Assembly: GCA_964439625.1 (NCBI GenBank) | Contig: CAYTPI010000001.1 | Span: 248,001 to 312,000, forward strand | Direction of reading: 5' to 3' | Length of the DNA: 64,000 nt | From: CAYTPI01 sp964439625 | GTDB taxonomy: Bacteria; Chloroflexota; Anaerolineae; Aggregatilineales; UBA3940 | Shown here: positions 43,891 to 53,081 of the stretch, piece after piece | Numbering within the stretch: the first letter of the stretch is position 1 | Layout of the letters: every line of letters begins with the position of its first letter | The notes under the pieces: generated by a model | Told to the model about the DNA's origin: nothing | Seen by the model: only the letters and a program-made list of their open reading frames with translations | Database searches by the model: none | Program-made: the position numbers and the translations under genes

Positions 43891-45582
43891 CTACTCGCTG
43901 TCGCCGTCTATCTTAATTTGATATAGTGTTTGCTCCTGAATGGTGTGGAACCGATTTTCGCTAGGGTGATAATAAAAAACTCTATAAACGACCTTGACAG
44001 ACTCAATTGGGGCTAGCCCCGCATAGTATTCAGTATTTGGGTCGCGCCCCGTGTTGAAATTCAATGGAAGCTGAGGCACCGGCAGCAAGCGCTTCTTTTG
44101 CTTGCGCTCGTTATAATGCGTAAATGCTTCGTATATAAGTATTTCAAACTGCTCATATTCATCAGAGTCATAGCGGTTGCTGCCATATGTTTCAATCACA
44201 GAAGGTATTTCTTCAGGCCCGCTCACATCTGTGGCAGCAGCAAAAAACGCGTAAGATGGGTAATCATACTTCCACCCGATTAAGCCGCCCCAGCTATTTG
44301 ACCCCGGCGTAATTTGATCGACCAGTGTCCATGTTCTGCCCCGATGTAAATCCTCAATTTGACGGAGAAAATCACGCTCAAGCGGATACCTCTCCCCAGT
44401 AGTAGTTACGACCTCATAGTCGAATACCGGGTAGACGTTGGTATCCCACCAGGCGAACATGCGTAAGTTCGTCAGCAACCATGGGGCAAGCAAGATCAGT
44501 ACGATGCTGAAGGCTGTGACCGGTGGCCGGTAAAGGCAGCGCATGTCGTCTGAGTCATTCGGTTGGATCAATAGGATGACGAGACAGGTTACCGCCAGCA
44601 GCAACCATGCCCGAAACAGCACGCCCGTAAACACATAGATGCCGAAGTGCAGCAAAATGATCATCCCCAACAAGACTGCCGACAGCTTTCGGTTCCACAG
44701 AAAAACAAAAATGATCGCTAATTCTGCCACAATTGTATAAATAACTAGGAGAAGCTCGATACGCCCTAACATGGACAAAAGCTGTAAAGACCATGCTTCT
44801 GGGAGGAAAGCGAGCCAATCATTGGCGATGTAAGCGCCTGCCGCCATGTAGCTGATGTGGTTCTGTGTGAGCCACGCCATGATCGGCCCATCAATGAAAA
44901 CGAGTTTGCCAAATGCGGAATAGACGTAGCTTGACGCAACGCGTACTACCGTCAGCAGCATGACGTGCATAAAGTTGACGCGATTACCAATAACTACTTT
45001 GAAGGCTGTGTAAAGCGAGAAGAGAGTTAGAAACTCAAATAGGACATTTAGATGATGAATATCTGTGTGGCCCAGTGGAACCGAATACTGGAGGTTAAAA
45101 CTATAGCCATAGATGGCAAACATCGGCACGAACGCCGGGTTGACGAAGACCAGACCAGCAAGGATGACTAAGATAAGCCTATCTACAACATAGGGTTGCC
45201 CGGCAAACAAGTTGACATCCGCAGAAAGATAATAATAAGCTAGTGAAAAGCACACGATACTAACGGCCCAGCGTGCGCCCAACACCATTTCATTTCCCCA
45301 GCCAACCTGACCATACAGAGAGTTTTTGTCAAATTGACTGTAGTTCAAGATCAGTAGTACGCTGAAAGCAAGCACCACAACGATGTGAAATGGATTACGA
45401 AAGAAGAGAGCCAACATCGGTAACTCTGACTGAATCCAATTAACTGGGTCAACAGCCATTGACTGTATAACAATCAGCGATAACTGCCAGCTTGCCATCA
45501 AGACAACAGCAACAATCAGGAAGCGCACGACGTCCCGATCAAACAGAAATGCTTGTTGAACGCGAGCCCATATGAAAGCCAT
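43891..45582 (-). CDS. Multi-pass membrane protein, HTTM-like
   Basis: A 563-residue protein with about ten hydrophobic helices in the first 370 residues and a soluble C-terminal domain of about 190. Features such as IHHLNVLFEFLTLFSLY, ARVASSYVYSAFGKL-like LMVRVASSYVYSAFGKL and ILLHFGIYVFTGVLFRAW resemble HTTM/VKGC-like proteins, like the gene at 28400, but the match is weaker. No function can be given. It lies 74 bases downstream of the GT-C gene on the same strand. Confidence 0.55.
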   Translation of the reverse strand: MAFIWARVQQAFLFDRDVVRFLIVAVVLMASWQLSLIVIQSMAVDPVNWIQSELPMLALFFRNPFHIVVVLAFSVLLILNYSQFDKNSLYGQVGWGNEMVLGARWAVSIVCFSLAYYYLSADVNLFAGQPYVVDRLILVILAGLVFVNPAFVPMFAIYGYSFNLQYSVPLGHTDIHHLNVLFEFLTLFSLYTAFKVVIGNRVNFMHVMLLTVVRVASSYVYSAFGKLVFIDGPIMAWLTQNHISYMAAGAYIANDWLAFLPEAWSLQLLSMLGRIELLLVIYTIVAELAIIFVFLWNRKLSAVLLGMIILLHFGIYVFTGVLFRAWLLLAVTCLVILLIQPNDSDDMRCLYRPPVTAFSIVLILLAPWLLTNLRMFAWWDTNVYPVFDYEVVTTTGERYPLERDFLRQIEDLHRGRTWTLVDQITPGSNSWGGLIGWKYDYPSYAFFAAATDVSGPEEIPSVIETYGSNRYDSDEYEQFEILIYEAFTHYNERKQKKRLLPVPQLPLNFNTGRDPNTEYYAGLAPIESVKVVYRVFYYHPSENRFHTIQEQTLYQIKIDGDSE

Positions 45583-45655
45583 TTACCTTGATAACCCTTT
45601 CGACAGATGCACGGAAGATAGGCGAGTGCTTTATGTGCTGAGCGGTGACGCCAGC

Positions 45656-47704
45656 CTATTCTTGACCACAGGTCGGCGTGGGTTCTATCTGCGAGTCGAC
45701 TCCGTAGATTGTCAAGATGGGCAAATCATCTACGAATATAGCACAGATAATTTCCCCACCTTCAGGTACTCCTTCAAAGGGCTTGTTTGGATGTCGATGT
45801 AATTCAAGAAAGTAGTGTGCTTCACCTGAGCCAATCCATTCAGGTTCAACCCGTCCTTTATTTGGTTCCTGCATGATTTTACGTGTGTACGCTACCTGAT
45901 TGGCTGGCGAAATGTTCAGGTCGTCGCGGGGGTCATTTTCTAAAAGATACTCAATACCTTGCAACGTTGATAGACGCCAGTAGTCGCGCTCAAATGCTTT
46001 GCGCCCACCAAATAGCTCAACAATCGGGTTGAAGTATGCGTACTGAAACGGGTGATTGATGACCATCCAGCGAACTACGTTAAGTTGTGCTGCAATCATG
46101 ACTGCCGCCAAAGTATAACCTGCAATGCGCTCAGTTCGGTTATCGCCCATGAAATGCTTGCTGGCTGTGTAGAGGCCCTTCAGACCGTAAACGGCAACAA
46201 GTACAAATGGTACATAGAGAAATGCCACTTGACGCCAAGCGTTGTATAATGTTGACCCAATTATGATAATTGCTAGGATGGGCGTAACGTAAAGCGCCAG
46301 ATAAATAAGCGGATCGCGATTTGCTGAGAAAAAAAGCCGCCAATTTTCTCTGAAACATGCAGTGACAGTCTTCAAGGCACCTATTGCGAACAATACGACA
46401 TAGGGAATTGGTATGGTTATCAACATCCAAACTGGGAGGTAATGCCATGGTAGTGTATGTCCATCTTGGAATTCCCCAAGGTACATGATGCGATCGCGCC
46501 ATTTATAATCACTGAACTCAGTGATGGTCTCATATAAGTGTGTAAACGGTGACCCCCAACTCGCAGGGCTAATAATTGTGTAAGTGATAAAGAAAATGAT
46601 GAGCGAGAATGGCAGTATCAGATACCAAAATGGTTTGGTCATTTTGCCTTTGATGACCAACTCGAATAGCACAACAACAAGCACAACAGCAAGAAGGCCG
46701 AGAGCCAAAAAGCGCATAGCCGTAGCGAATGCAATCATTACACCAAATAGGCCCGCCCAGAGAAAGCTGCGTGAACGCCAAAACCGATATCCGAAATAGA
46801 GTGAAATCCCAAACCATGCCAGAAATATCAAATCTTTACTGTTATAAAATGACTCTGCAAAGATGCGAGGCGAAATAATAAGCATTGTCAGCGCAGCAAG
46901 GCCCCAATGCCATCCTTGATATGATTCTTCTGCCAACTTGTAAATTGCAAGTATGCCTGCAAATACTACCAAAAACGTCACATAGTGGTAAGTAAGCCAT
47001 CCATACTCCTCAGGAAGTTCATTAGCTGCCTCAACTACAAATAATGGTAGAGTGAACGCGACACCATAGTAGCGGTTAGTGTATTCAGTGACATTCGTGT
47101 TCTTATATTCACCAGCAAGAGATGGGGCAAAGACTGCTAATGAGATACCACCATGAGTACGTTGTGTAGACTCATCAGTCGACATCCCATAATCATCGAA
47201 TATTGTCATACCTACCGCAAGATAGGCGAACAGCACCGCTCCGACGATATAAACCTTTGCTTGATCACCACCCTCAATCTTGATGACTGATATAATGATC
47301 ATCACCAAAAGAAAACCACCAACGAGTCCAGTAGCCAACCAGACAATCACTTGACTTAGCAGCCTCGGGCCAGTGTAGGCCGTCATATCTTCGACGAGGC
47401 CAATGGGTGTTCGCAGAATGGCATATGCACCTATCAAAACGCTCACACTGATCAACAACCAAGCACTCCAAGCGGGTAAGGAAATTAATGATGGCAGCAC
47501 CTGTTGGGTGAGGTAGCGGTAGATCGGCGCTGTTAGCATGGCAGCAACTAGGAGGAATACAGCAGCGAGGACTGTGCCAGAAAAGAAGTAGTCAAAGCCG
47601 TATAGCATGAGCAGGAGCGAGAAGCTTGTTCCAATCGCTATCGATATTAAAAGATGAAGAAACTGAGCCAGGCTAAGTAGACGATTTTTGCGTTTTTGTG
47701 CCAT
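45656..47704 (-). CDS. GT-C type membrane glycosyltransferase (PMT/ArnT-like)
   Basis: A 682-residue integral membrane protein with about thirteen helices. The first extracytoplasmic loop contains FDDYGMSTDEST, the acidic site typical of GT-C enzymes, and a later loop has SPRIFAESFYNSKDLIF, the pattern of PMT-like transferases. Such enzymes take sugars from polyprenyl-phosphate carriers and add them to proteins or lipids outside the membrane. A 507-base gene-free region lies upstream. Confidence 0.72.
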   Translation of the reverse strand: MAQKRKNRLLSLAQFLHLLISIAIGTSFSLLLMLYGFDYFFSGTVLAAVFLLVAAMLTAPIYRYLTQQVLPSLISLPAWSAWLLISVSVLIGAYAILRTPIGLVEDMTAYTGPRLLSQVIVWLATGLVGGFLLVMIIISVIKIEGGDQAKVYIVGAVLFAYLAVGMTIFDDYGMSTDESTQRTHGGISLAVFAPSLAGEYKNTNVTEYTNRYYGVAFTLPLFVVEAANELPEEYGWLTYHYVTFLVVFAGILAIYKLAEESYQGWHWGLAALTMLIISPRIFAESFYNSKDLIFLAWFGISLYFGYRFWRSRSFLWAGLFGVMIAFATAMRFLALGLLAVVLVVVLFELVIKGKMTKPFWYLILPFSLIIFFITYTIISPASWGSPFTHLYETITEFSDYKWRDRIMYLGEFQDGHTLPWHYLPVWMLITIPIPYVVLFAIGALKTVTACFRENWRLFFSANRDPLIYLALYVTPILAIIIIGSTLYNAWRQVAFLYVPFVLVAVYGLKGLYTASKHFMGDNRTERIAGYTLAAVMIAAQLNVVRWMVINHPFQYAYFNPIVELFGGRKAFERDYWRLSTLQGIEYLLENDPRDDLNISPANQVAYTRKIMQEPNKGRVEPEWIGSGEAHYFLELHRHPNKPFEGVPEGGEIICAIFVDDLPILTIYGVDSQIEPTPTCGQE

Positions 47705-47983
47705 CAGATTATCTGCTTACCTTGACCTATATCTTTAGTCTTGTTTTCAAAAGGCACACTTTTTACCTCAAGATGTTTAAATGTACTGTAGCCAGCAATT
47801 GAAATCTACTTGACGTGAGTCTTTGCGAATGACTGGGGCACATTTAATGAATCAATAGCTTGACAGAGCCGGTTCGTTTACTCTCATCTATCTGCGGTTG
47901 TTTTCTGTACTTGGTGAATGAAGATATCGCCACTGTTCTTCTTTACAGATATGTATACTGTGAATCTACACGACATTATAGAC

Positions 47984-48009
47984 TTACAGGCTCTTATGAG
48001 AGCCTGTAA
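47984..48009. promoter_or_regulatory. Perfect 11-bp inverted repeat
   Basis: TTACAGGCTCT (47984-47994), loop TATG, AGAGCCTGTAA (47999-48009). There is no T run on either side, so an operator or structured RNA element is as likely as a terminator. It lies 280 bases upstream of the GT-C gene start. Confidence 0.45.
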
Positions 48010-48146
48010 AGATCCACTAAATCAGTGAATGAGTCTTGTGGCTAGGCGTTACGCTACCTCTTAGTCCACTGAGACAGGGTAAAGGGCAGAGACTAATTGC
48101 AAAAGGCGAGGAGTTGGGACGTGTAATAGTGACTGGTACATTATAG

Positions 48147-48188
48147 AAGCACCTACCGCCTGGCAGATGCGCCGGACGGTAGGTGCTT
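48147..48188 (-). terminator. Hairpin closing the sugar-catabolism operon
   Basis: AAGCACCTACCG (48147-48158) pairs perfectly with CGGTAGGTGCTT (48177-48188); inner bases add further pairs. It begins 23 bases after the FGGY kinase stop on the - strand. The following stretch (CTATAATG) has few T residues, so termination may be imperfect. Confidence 0.65.
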
Positions 48189-48211
48189 AGCATAGCTGTG
48201 ATGAGACTATG

Positions 48212-49762
48212 TTATTGACTCGCTGTGTGACGGGTCACTTCGTGCATTAATTCTTGCATCTGTGGGTAGGTGCGGATGTATTTATCGACGAAAAACTTAT
48301 ACTGCTCGTGCCGCTCTACATTTGGCTCAATAGTTTCGGTTTTACGAACCATAGCATCGCCTGCATCCACAAGGTTATCGTAGATGCCTGCACCGACTGC
48401 CGCACACATAGCGCCACCGAGAACTGCTGCGGAGTCGCCAGCTTCAGTGAGTGTGATGGGTACATTGCTGATATCGGCATGGAGCTGCATCCAGAAGGGG
48501 CTCTTGGTTGGGCCACCTGTTGCAATCAGTTCAGTGACTTCATAATCGTACTGGCGCATCGTCTGCAAGATATGCTCTGAGCCATAGCAGACGCCTTCGA
48601 TGATGGCCCGGTAGACGTGCGCTGGTGTATGCGATAGTGTGAAGCCCCACATCATACCGCGGGCTTCGGGGTCAACGTAAGGTGTACGGTTCCCTTGCCA
48701 ATACTCCAACACAATCAATCCTTCGCTGCCGGGTGGTAGCTTCTCAGCGTCGGCAGTCAGCAGGTCGAAGGCACGCGTGCCTTCCGCCTCTGCCCGCTGA
48801 ACATACTCCGCGGCAAACTTATCCGTGAACCAGCGCACGACGGAACCTGTCGAAATCTGACCACCTTCGACCATCGATAAGCCTGGGATGATGGCGTTGG
48901 GATAGGTACCGAAGATGCCTTTGCCGTGGAAATCGAGGGCTGCTTGTCCTAGTAGAAGGTGCGATGAACCAACAATGAAACACATCTGCCCGGCCCGAGT
49001 AACGTTGAGCCCCAGCATCGCAATACAAGCATCAATGCCGCCTTGCCCAACTGGAATGCCGGGGTTTAGGCCAAGCTGCTCAGCGACTTCCGGCAGCAGT
49101 GGGCCGACCATCTTACCGAGTGGGTTGATCACCTGGGGAAACTTCTCAAGGGCATCTCCAAGGCCGATGCCCTCGTAAAAGTCTTGAGGGAAACCGTCCT
49201 CGTTATCATTATAGTACCAACGCACGCTGACGTTATTGATGTTGCCTACCCACTCACCAGTCACTTTGTGGGTGAACCAATCGGTGAATTCGCCTAGATA
49301 CTTGGTCTTCTCCCAAATCTCAGGCTCGTTCTCCTTGACCCAAAGCGCTTTGCAGGGCATCCACTCTGCCGAGACGTTACCGTACCCGTTGTACTTGAGG
49401 GCATCAAAACCGCTTGCAGCGATACGTCGTGCTTGATCAGCGGCACGCACATCCATCCAGATGATGGCGGGGCGCAGCGGCTCAAAGTTCTCATCCATAA
49501 AGACAACGGTGCAGGCAGTGAAATCACCACTGATGCCAACAATGGCGTCTTTTCCAACCCCTGACTCTTCTACAGCCCCACGAATTGCGCCGACACTGGA
49601 CTCCCACCACTCCTCAGGGCGCTGCTCTGCCCAACCAGGCCGGGGGTGGCGCAGTGGGTATGGAACCGAGTGAGATGCCACCATCGTACCATCTAATGCA
49701 AAGACTGCGGCGCGGGCACTTTCAGTGCCACAGTCTACGGAAACAACATATTGATCTGCCAT
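48212..49762 (-). CDS. FGGY-family carbohydrate kinase
   Basis: A 516-residue sugar kinase with the family opening YVVSVDCGTESARAAVF, a central GQGGIDACIAMLG and the C-terminal ATP-binding ELIATGGPTKSPFWMQLHAD. The length and EYWQGNRTPYVDPEARGMM place it near ribulokinase/erythritol kinase/apulose kinase-type FGGY enzymes rather than glycerol kinase. AAAGGAG precedes the ATG. It is the last gene of a long - strand operon with a RuBisCO-like protein and a ribose-type ABC transporter; the substrate is probably a four- or five-carbon ketose or a sugar acid (inference). Confidence 0.88.
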   Translation of the reverse strand: MADQYVVSVDCGTESARAAVFALDGTMVASHSVPYPLRHPRPGWAEQRPEEWWESSVGAIRGAVEESGVGKDAIVGISGDFTACTVVFMDENFEPLRPAIIWMDVRAADQARRIAASGFDALKYNGYGNVSAEWMPCKALWVKENEPEIWEKTKYLGEFTDWFTHKVTGEWVGNINNVSVRWYYNDNEDGFPQDFYEGIGLGDALEKFPQVINPLGKMVGPLLPEVAEQLGLNPGIPVGQGGIDACIAMLGLNVTRAGQMCFIVGSSHLLLGQAALDFHGKGIFGTYPNAIIPGLSMVEGGQISTGSVVRWFTDKFAAEYVQRAEAEGTRAFDLLTADAEKLPPGSEGLIVLEYWQGNRTPYVDPEARGMMWGFTLSHTPAHVYRAIIEGVCYGSEHILQTMRQYDYEVTELIATGGPTKSPFWMQLHADISNVPITLTEAGDSAAVLGGAMCAAVGAGIYDNLVDAGDAMVRKTETIEPNVERHEQYKFFVDKYIRTYPQMQELMHEVTRHTASQ

Positions 49763-49793
49763 TACCTACATTCTCCTTTCAAATCCGAGCGGG

Positions 49794-50960
49794 TCAATTA
49801 TCTTCCTTCGCAGCGACTGCTGCATTAACAACCTTGCGGAAAGTATTACAGTTCGCGACGATATCTGGCCCAAGGGTAAACAGGCCACCACTGATCAGCA
49901 TGACCACGTCGCTGCCGTAGAAATCTAACAGGGCAGGCACACGCTCCAAAGTCATGCCGCCTCCAGGCATAGGCAATGCTGGCTTGATGCCACCCAGTTC
50001 TATCGCTAACATGTTCTTTAAATGTTGGCAGTCAGCTTCCGTGGTAGGGAAGCGGCCGCCAAAGGTGGTGAAGATGCTAACATCTGCGCCAGCCAGCCGG
50101 TATAATTGCCCGTAAATCGCACCCATCGTCAGCCCATGCTGTGCTGAAACAGTCAAGTTGCCGAACCAACCAGGGTGACCGAGAATTGGCACGGTAATCC
50201 GTTCGTCTGCGGTTAACATACGCATGGCATCCAAACCGGCAAGCCCCGGTACGATTTCAATCGCCCCAGCGCCGACTTCTATTGCATAGAGCGCCCGCTC
50301 CAGCACTTCGTTGATGGGTGCCGTCACGTTTGGGGCGTACAGTGTATTGCTCCCTGTTTGTTGGTTTGCCTGCTGCACTGCCTCTGCACACTGACGTGCC
50401 CGCTCTTTGAAGCCAGCAAATGACTGGTTCGCTAAGCCGTGATCATCTTTGACGATATCGAGGCCACCCAGAGCAAATTGGCGCGCATACGCTGCCAAAC
50501 GCTCCGGTGGGAACCCAGCCGGTTTAATGGCTGTGCCCAGCAGGGGGCCAGTTGGTTTTTGGAGCAAGTCTCGAATACCCTGCCGCCCAAATTTTGGCCC
50601 AGGGAATTTATCAGCCATACTCGTAGGTAGGTCAAGCTGATGGACACGCATTAACCCCATCATGCTGATGTTGCCAAAGATCACGTTCATGAGTTGCGGT
50701 AGTTCGTCGCCAGCTTCTTCAACTGGGTAACTGATCACCACTTTGTACTGATTGCCTTGTAGCAACTCAATAGATTCAACATGCCCAATCACATTTTGCA
50801 TGTCGCCTTGAGGCACCATCGACGGTGAGAGTTCGACCGTCTGCTCGTGTGCCAAGTGAAGCGCCGCCTTCTCGATTGGCTCATGCGCTTCTGTTATATG
50901 ATAGGTTACGCTAAAGCGCTCACCCGAAAGATTGACGGAAGTTTCAGGGAAGAACGTCAT
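49794..50960 (-). CDS. RuBisCO-like protein (OiaX/OiaT-like)
   Basis: A 388-residue RuBisCO large-subunit homologue, shorter than true RuBisCO (about 470). Retained: K146 in GTAIKPAG (RuBisCO K175), K171 and D173 in IVKDDHGL (K201, D203), and S357-GG in LISGG (S379). Changed: E204 is replaced by H174, and the H294/H327 and loop-6 GKLEG segments have no counterpart (GHPGW and FGGRFPTT instead), so it cannot be a normal CO2-fixing enzyme. The KDDHGL form and the LYAPN segment resemble RuBisCO-like enzymes acting on 3-oxo-isoapionate 4-phosphate (decarboxylase OiaX, transcarboxylase/hydrolase OiaT). GAGGAAAG precedes the ATG. It lies between the FGGY kinase and the M29 protein. Confidence 0.85.
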   Translation of the reverse strand: MTFFPETSVNLSGERFSVTYHITEAHEPIEKAALHLAHEQTVELSPSMVPQGDMQNVIGHVESIELLQGNQYKVVISYPVEEAGDELPQLMNVIFGNISMMGLMRVHQLDLPTSMADKFPGPKFGRQGIRDLLQKPTGPLLGTAIKPAGFPPERLAAYARQFALGGLDIVKDDHGLANQSFAGFKERARQCAEAVQQANQQTGSNTLYAPNVTAPINEVLERALYAIEVGAGAIEIVPGLAGLDAMRMLTADERITVPILGHPGWFGNLTVSAQHGLTMGAIYGQLYRLAGADVSIFTTFGGRFPTTEADCQHLKNMLAIELGGIKPALPMPGGGMTLERVPALLDFYGSDVVMLISGGLFTLGPDIVANCNTFRKVVNAAVAAKEDN

Positions 50961-50973
50961 GTTGCATCTTTCC

Positions 50974-52041
50974 TCAAATGGTTAGCTGACCACGTTCAAG
51001 GATACGTTTGCCATCAATTTCAACAGATCCATTGGTGCGTAAGTCCTTAACAATGTCCCAGTGGATCGCCGATTGATTGGTACCACCACATTCCGGGTAA
51101 GCGCGTCCGAGGGCAATATGTATGGTGCCACCAATTTTTTCGTCTAGGAGAATATCTTTGCTAAAGCGATCAACGTGTGGATTGGTTCCAAACGCAAATT
51201 CACCAATCAGGCTTGCGCCTTCGTCTGAGCGCACGATCTTCTGTAAGAAATCATTGTTTGTCGAAGCTTCGGCGCTGATGAGTTTGCCTTGTTTCCACGC
51301 GAGCCGAATATTGTGCATCAAGCGCCCACTAAGCACGCCGGGAAAGTTAAAAGAGATATAACCATCAATACTGTTGGTTACTGGCGCAGTGAAAATCTCC
51401 CCATCTGGCATGTTGATCTTCCCATCAAGGATCAACCATTGGCGGCCTTCAACCGAAAAACGCAGATCAGTTCCTTCACCGACAATATGCACCTCAGAGG
51501 TACCAGCGAGCATATCTGCTTGTGCCTGCCAGCGCGCCCCTTCGGTTTTATAGTCAAGCAGGCAAGCATCGAAATACATGTCGAGAATTGTCTCAAGGTT
51601 CGTTTCGGCTTGTTGGGCAAATGCTTCATTCGGCACACGAGACAATACCCAGCGTGTATGTGCCCAGCGCATTGAAGATACCTTGCCCAGCGCTGATTGG
51701 TTCGCCGCTAGCTTATCGGGGGAGATATCAGCAAGTTCGTAGAGATTATGCCCACCGCGTAGGCCAATATAGACATCGGCCCATTCCATACTATATTGTT
51801 CGATCTCCGGTACCCAGTTGATCTGCTGCTCATTGCCATATAGCAGGATAGCACGGCGTAACCGCTCCGACTTCATCTGGATTTGTGGCAGTCCCCCCGC
51901 CTTGATGACAGCTTCGTAAGTAGCGAGCGCCAGCGGGAAGGTTTCTGGCTCAATCATCGCGATCATCACGCGCTCACCGGGCTGCACTTGTGTCGAGTGC
52001 TGCACCAGTACCTCTCCGACTTGCTTCCAGCGTGGGTCCAT
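50974..52041 (-). CDS. M29-family aminopeptidase-like metalloprotein
   Basis: A 355-residue homologue of aminopeptidase T/AmpS (M29, dizinc or dicobalt). Metal-binding signatures are NMPDGEIFTAP, GEFAFGTN and HIALG followed by GGTNQSAIHWD, so the metal centre looks intact. The family normally removes N-terminal residues from peptides. Here the gene is buried in a sugar operon, 13 bases upstream of the RuBisCO-like gene, so it may have been recruited as a hydrolase for a pathway intermediate (a lactone, amide or ester); that is inference. AAGGAG precedes the ATG. Confidence 0.85.
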   Translation of the reverse strand: MDPRWKQVGEVLVQHSTQVQPGERVMIAMIEPETFPLALATYEAVIKAGGLPQIQMKSERLRRAILLYGNEQQINWVPEIEQYSMEWADVYIGLRGGHNLYELADISPDKLAANQSALGKVSSMRWAHTRWVLSRVPNEAFAQQAETNLETILDMYFDACLLDYKTEGARWQAQADMLAGTSEVHIVGEGTDLRFSVEGRQWLILDGKINMPDGEIFTAPVTNSIDGYISFNFPGVLSGRLMHNIRLAWKQGKLISAEASTNNDFLQKIVRSDEGASLIGEFAFGTNPHVDRFSKDILLDEKIGGTIHIALGRAYPECGGTNQSAIHWDIVKDLRTNGSVEIDGKRILERGQLTI

Positions 52042-52105
52042 CGTTACAGGTCGCTCCTTAAAAACATACTGTTGTTAAACTGTGGCGTTGACTATGCCCG
52101 GTAGA

Positions 52106-52993
52106 TTAGTCGCTCACTTCGACCTTAGCAGCCATCTCCAAGGCTTTGATCAATGCAGAGGCATTTTCTTCGCCCCAACCTTGGTTAACAGCCGCTTTGA
52201 TCGTCTCGCGAACAGCCGCTGCGCCCGGTACTGGTGCCTGTAAGTCCTCAGCGAACTTGGCAATGAGGTTAGCATCTTTATACATCCACTTGAGCGCGAA
52301 CGACGTTTCAAAATCCCGCTCGATCAGCGAGCCACCAACGCCCGCGAAAATAGGCGACTTGAAGTCCGTCACATTGATCACATCGAGTGCGTCCCTGGGG
52401 TTAAGGCCTGCCTTCGCCGCTAGAATTAACGCCTCGCCAATGGCCTCGATTTGCATACTGACCAGCAAGTTGCCAACCAGCTTCATGGCTGTGCCTTTGC
52501 CATTCTCGCCCATGTAATGCGTCGTTTCACTGAGTGGCTCAAAGATCGGCAGCATGTCGTCGTATAGCGCTTTGTCTCCGCCAACGACGATCCACAGACC
52601 GCCGTCACGAGCCTCACCCTTGGTGCCAAATACGGGCGCATCCAAGAAGCGAACGCCTTTTGGTGCCAACGCTGCAACCGTCTTGCCCGTCGTATCAGGG
52701 TGCAGCGTACTCATGTCAACCGCTATCTGGCCTTCGCTGAGTGCATCAGCTAATCCGTACTGCCCGAACAACAGCTCTTCAACTGCGCTATCGTTACTCA
52801 GGCACCACATGACGATCTCAGCCCCTTGTGCCGCTTCCGCGGGTGTGTCTGCCTGTGAGGCCCCTGCTGCTACCAGCGGCGCACAGCGCTCAGATGTACG
52901 GTTCCAAACAGTGACATCATGCCCTGCGTCGATTAAGCGCCCCGCCATACCACGCCCCATAATGCCCATGCCTAAATATGCGATCTTTGCCAT
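52106..52993 (-). CDS. Beta-hydroxyacid dehydrogenase (3-hydroxyisobutyrate/tartronate-semialdehyde reductase family)
   Basis: A 295-residue NAD(P)-dependent enzyme with the Rossmann motif YLGMGIMGRGMAGRL at residues 5-19, substrate-binding DAPVFGTKGEA, and the catalytic lysine in GKGTAMKLVGN (about residue 170). The first NAD loop carries VWNRTSER, suggesting NADP preference (inference). Members oxidise 3-hydroxy acids such as glycerate, threonate or apionate to 3-oxo acids. Position next to a RuBisCO-like protein whose relatives use 3-oxo sugar acids fits such a role. AAGGAG lies 9 bases before the ATG. Confidence 0.85.
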   Translation of the reverse strand: MAKIAYLGMGIMGRGMAGRLIDAGHDVTVWNRTSERCAPLVAAGASQADTPAEAAQGAEIVMWCLSNDSAVEELLFGQYGLADALSEGQIAVDMSTLHPDTTGKTVAALAPKGVRFLDAPVFGTKGEARDGGLWIVVGGDKALYDDMLPIFEPLSETTHYMGENGKGTAMKLVGNLLVSMQIEAIGEALILAAKAGLNPRDALDVINVTDFKSPIFAGVGGSLIERDFETSFALKWMYKDANLIAKFAEDLQAPVPGAAAVRETIKAAVNQGWGEENASALIKALEMAAKVEVSD

Positions 52994-53081
52994 TGATTGT
53001 TGCTCCTTCTATGAGTGACTGTTGTATAAGAGCCTATCCATAAATTCGCTATGCTCATTTTGGAATGGGCTTGGCTAGATA

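Larger units (their letters stand above)
47705..48211. other. Gene-free region with two inverted repeats
   Basis: 507 bases between the GT-C gene start and the FGGY kinase stop. No coding frame is supported on either strand. It holds an 11-bp perfect inverted repeat (47984-48009) and a 12-bp hairpin (48147-48188), listed separately. Confidence 0.6.

Noticed and set aside
45572..45802. 76-codon + strand frame across the start of the HTTM-like gene
   Set aside because: It is antisense to the first codons of that gene and the last codons of the GT-C gene.
49794..50960. Reading the RuBisCO homologue as a CO2-fixing enzyme
   Set aside because: The H294/H327 and loop-6 lysine segments are missing and E204 is replaced by His; no phosphoribulokinase is in the window.
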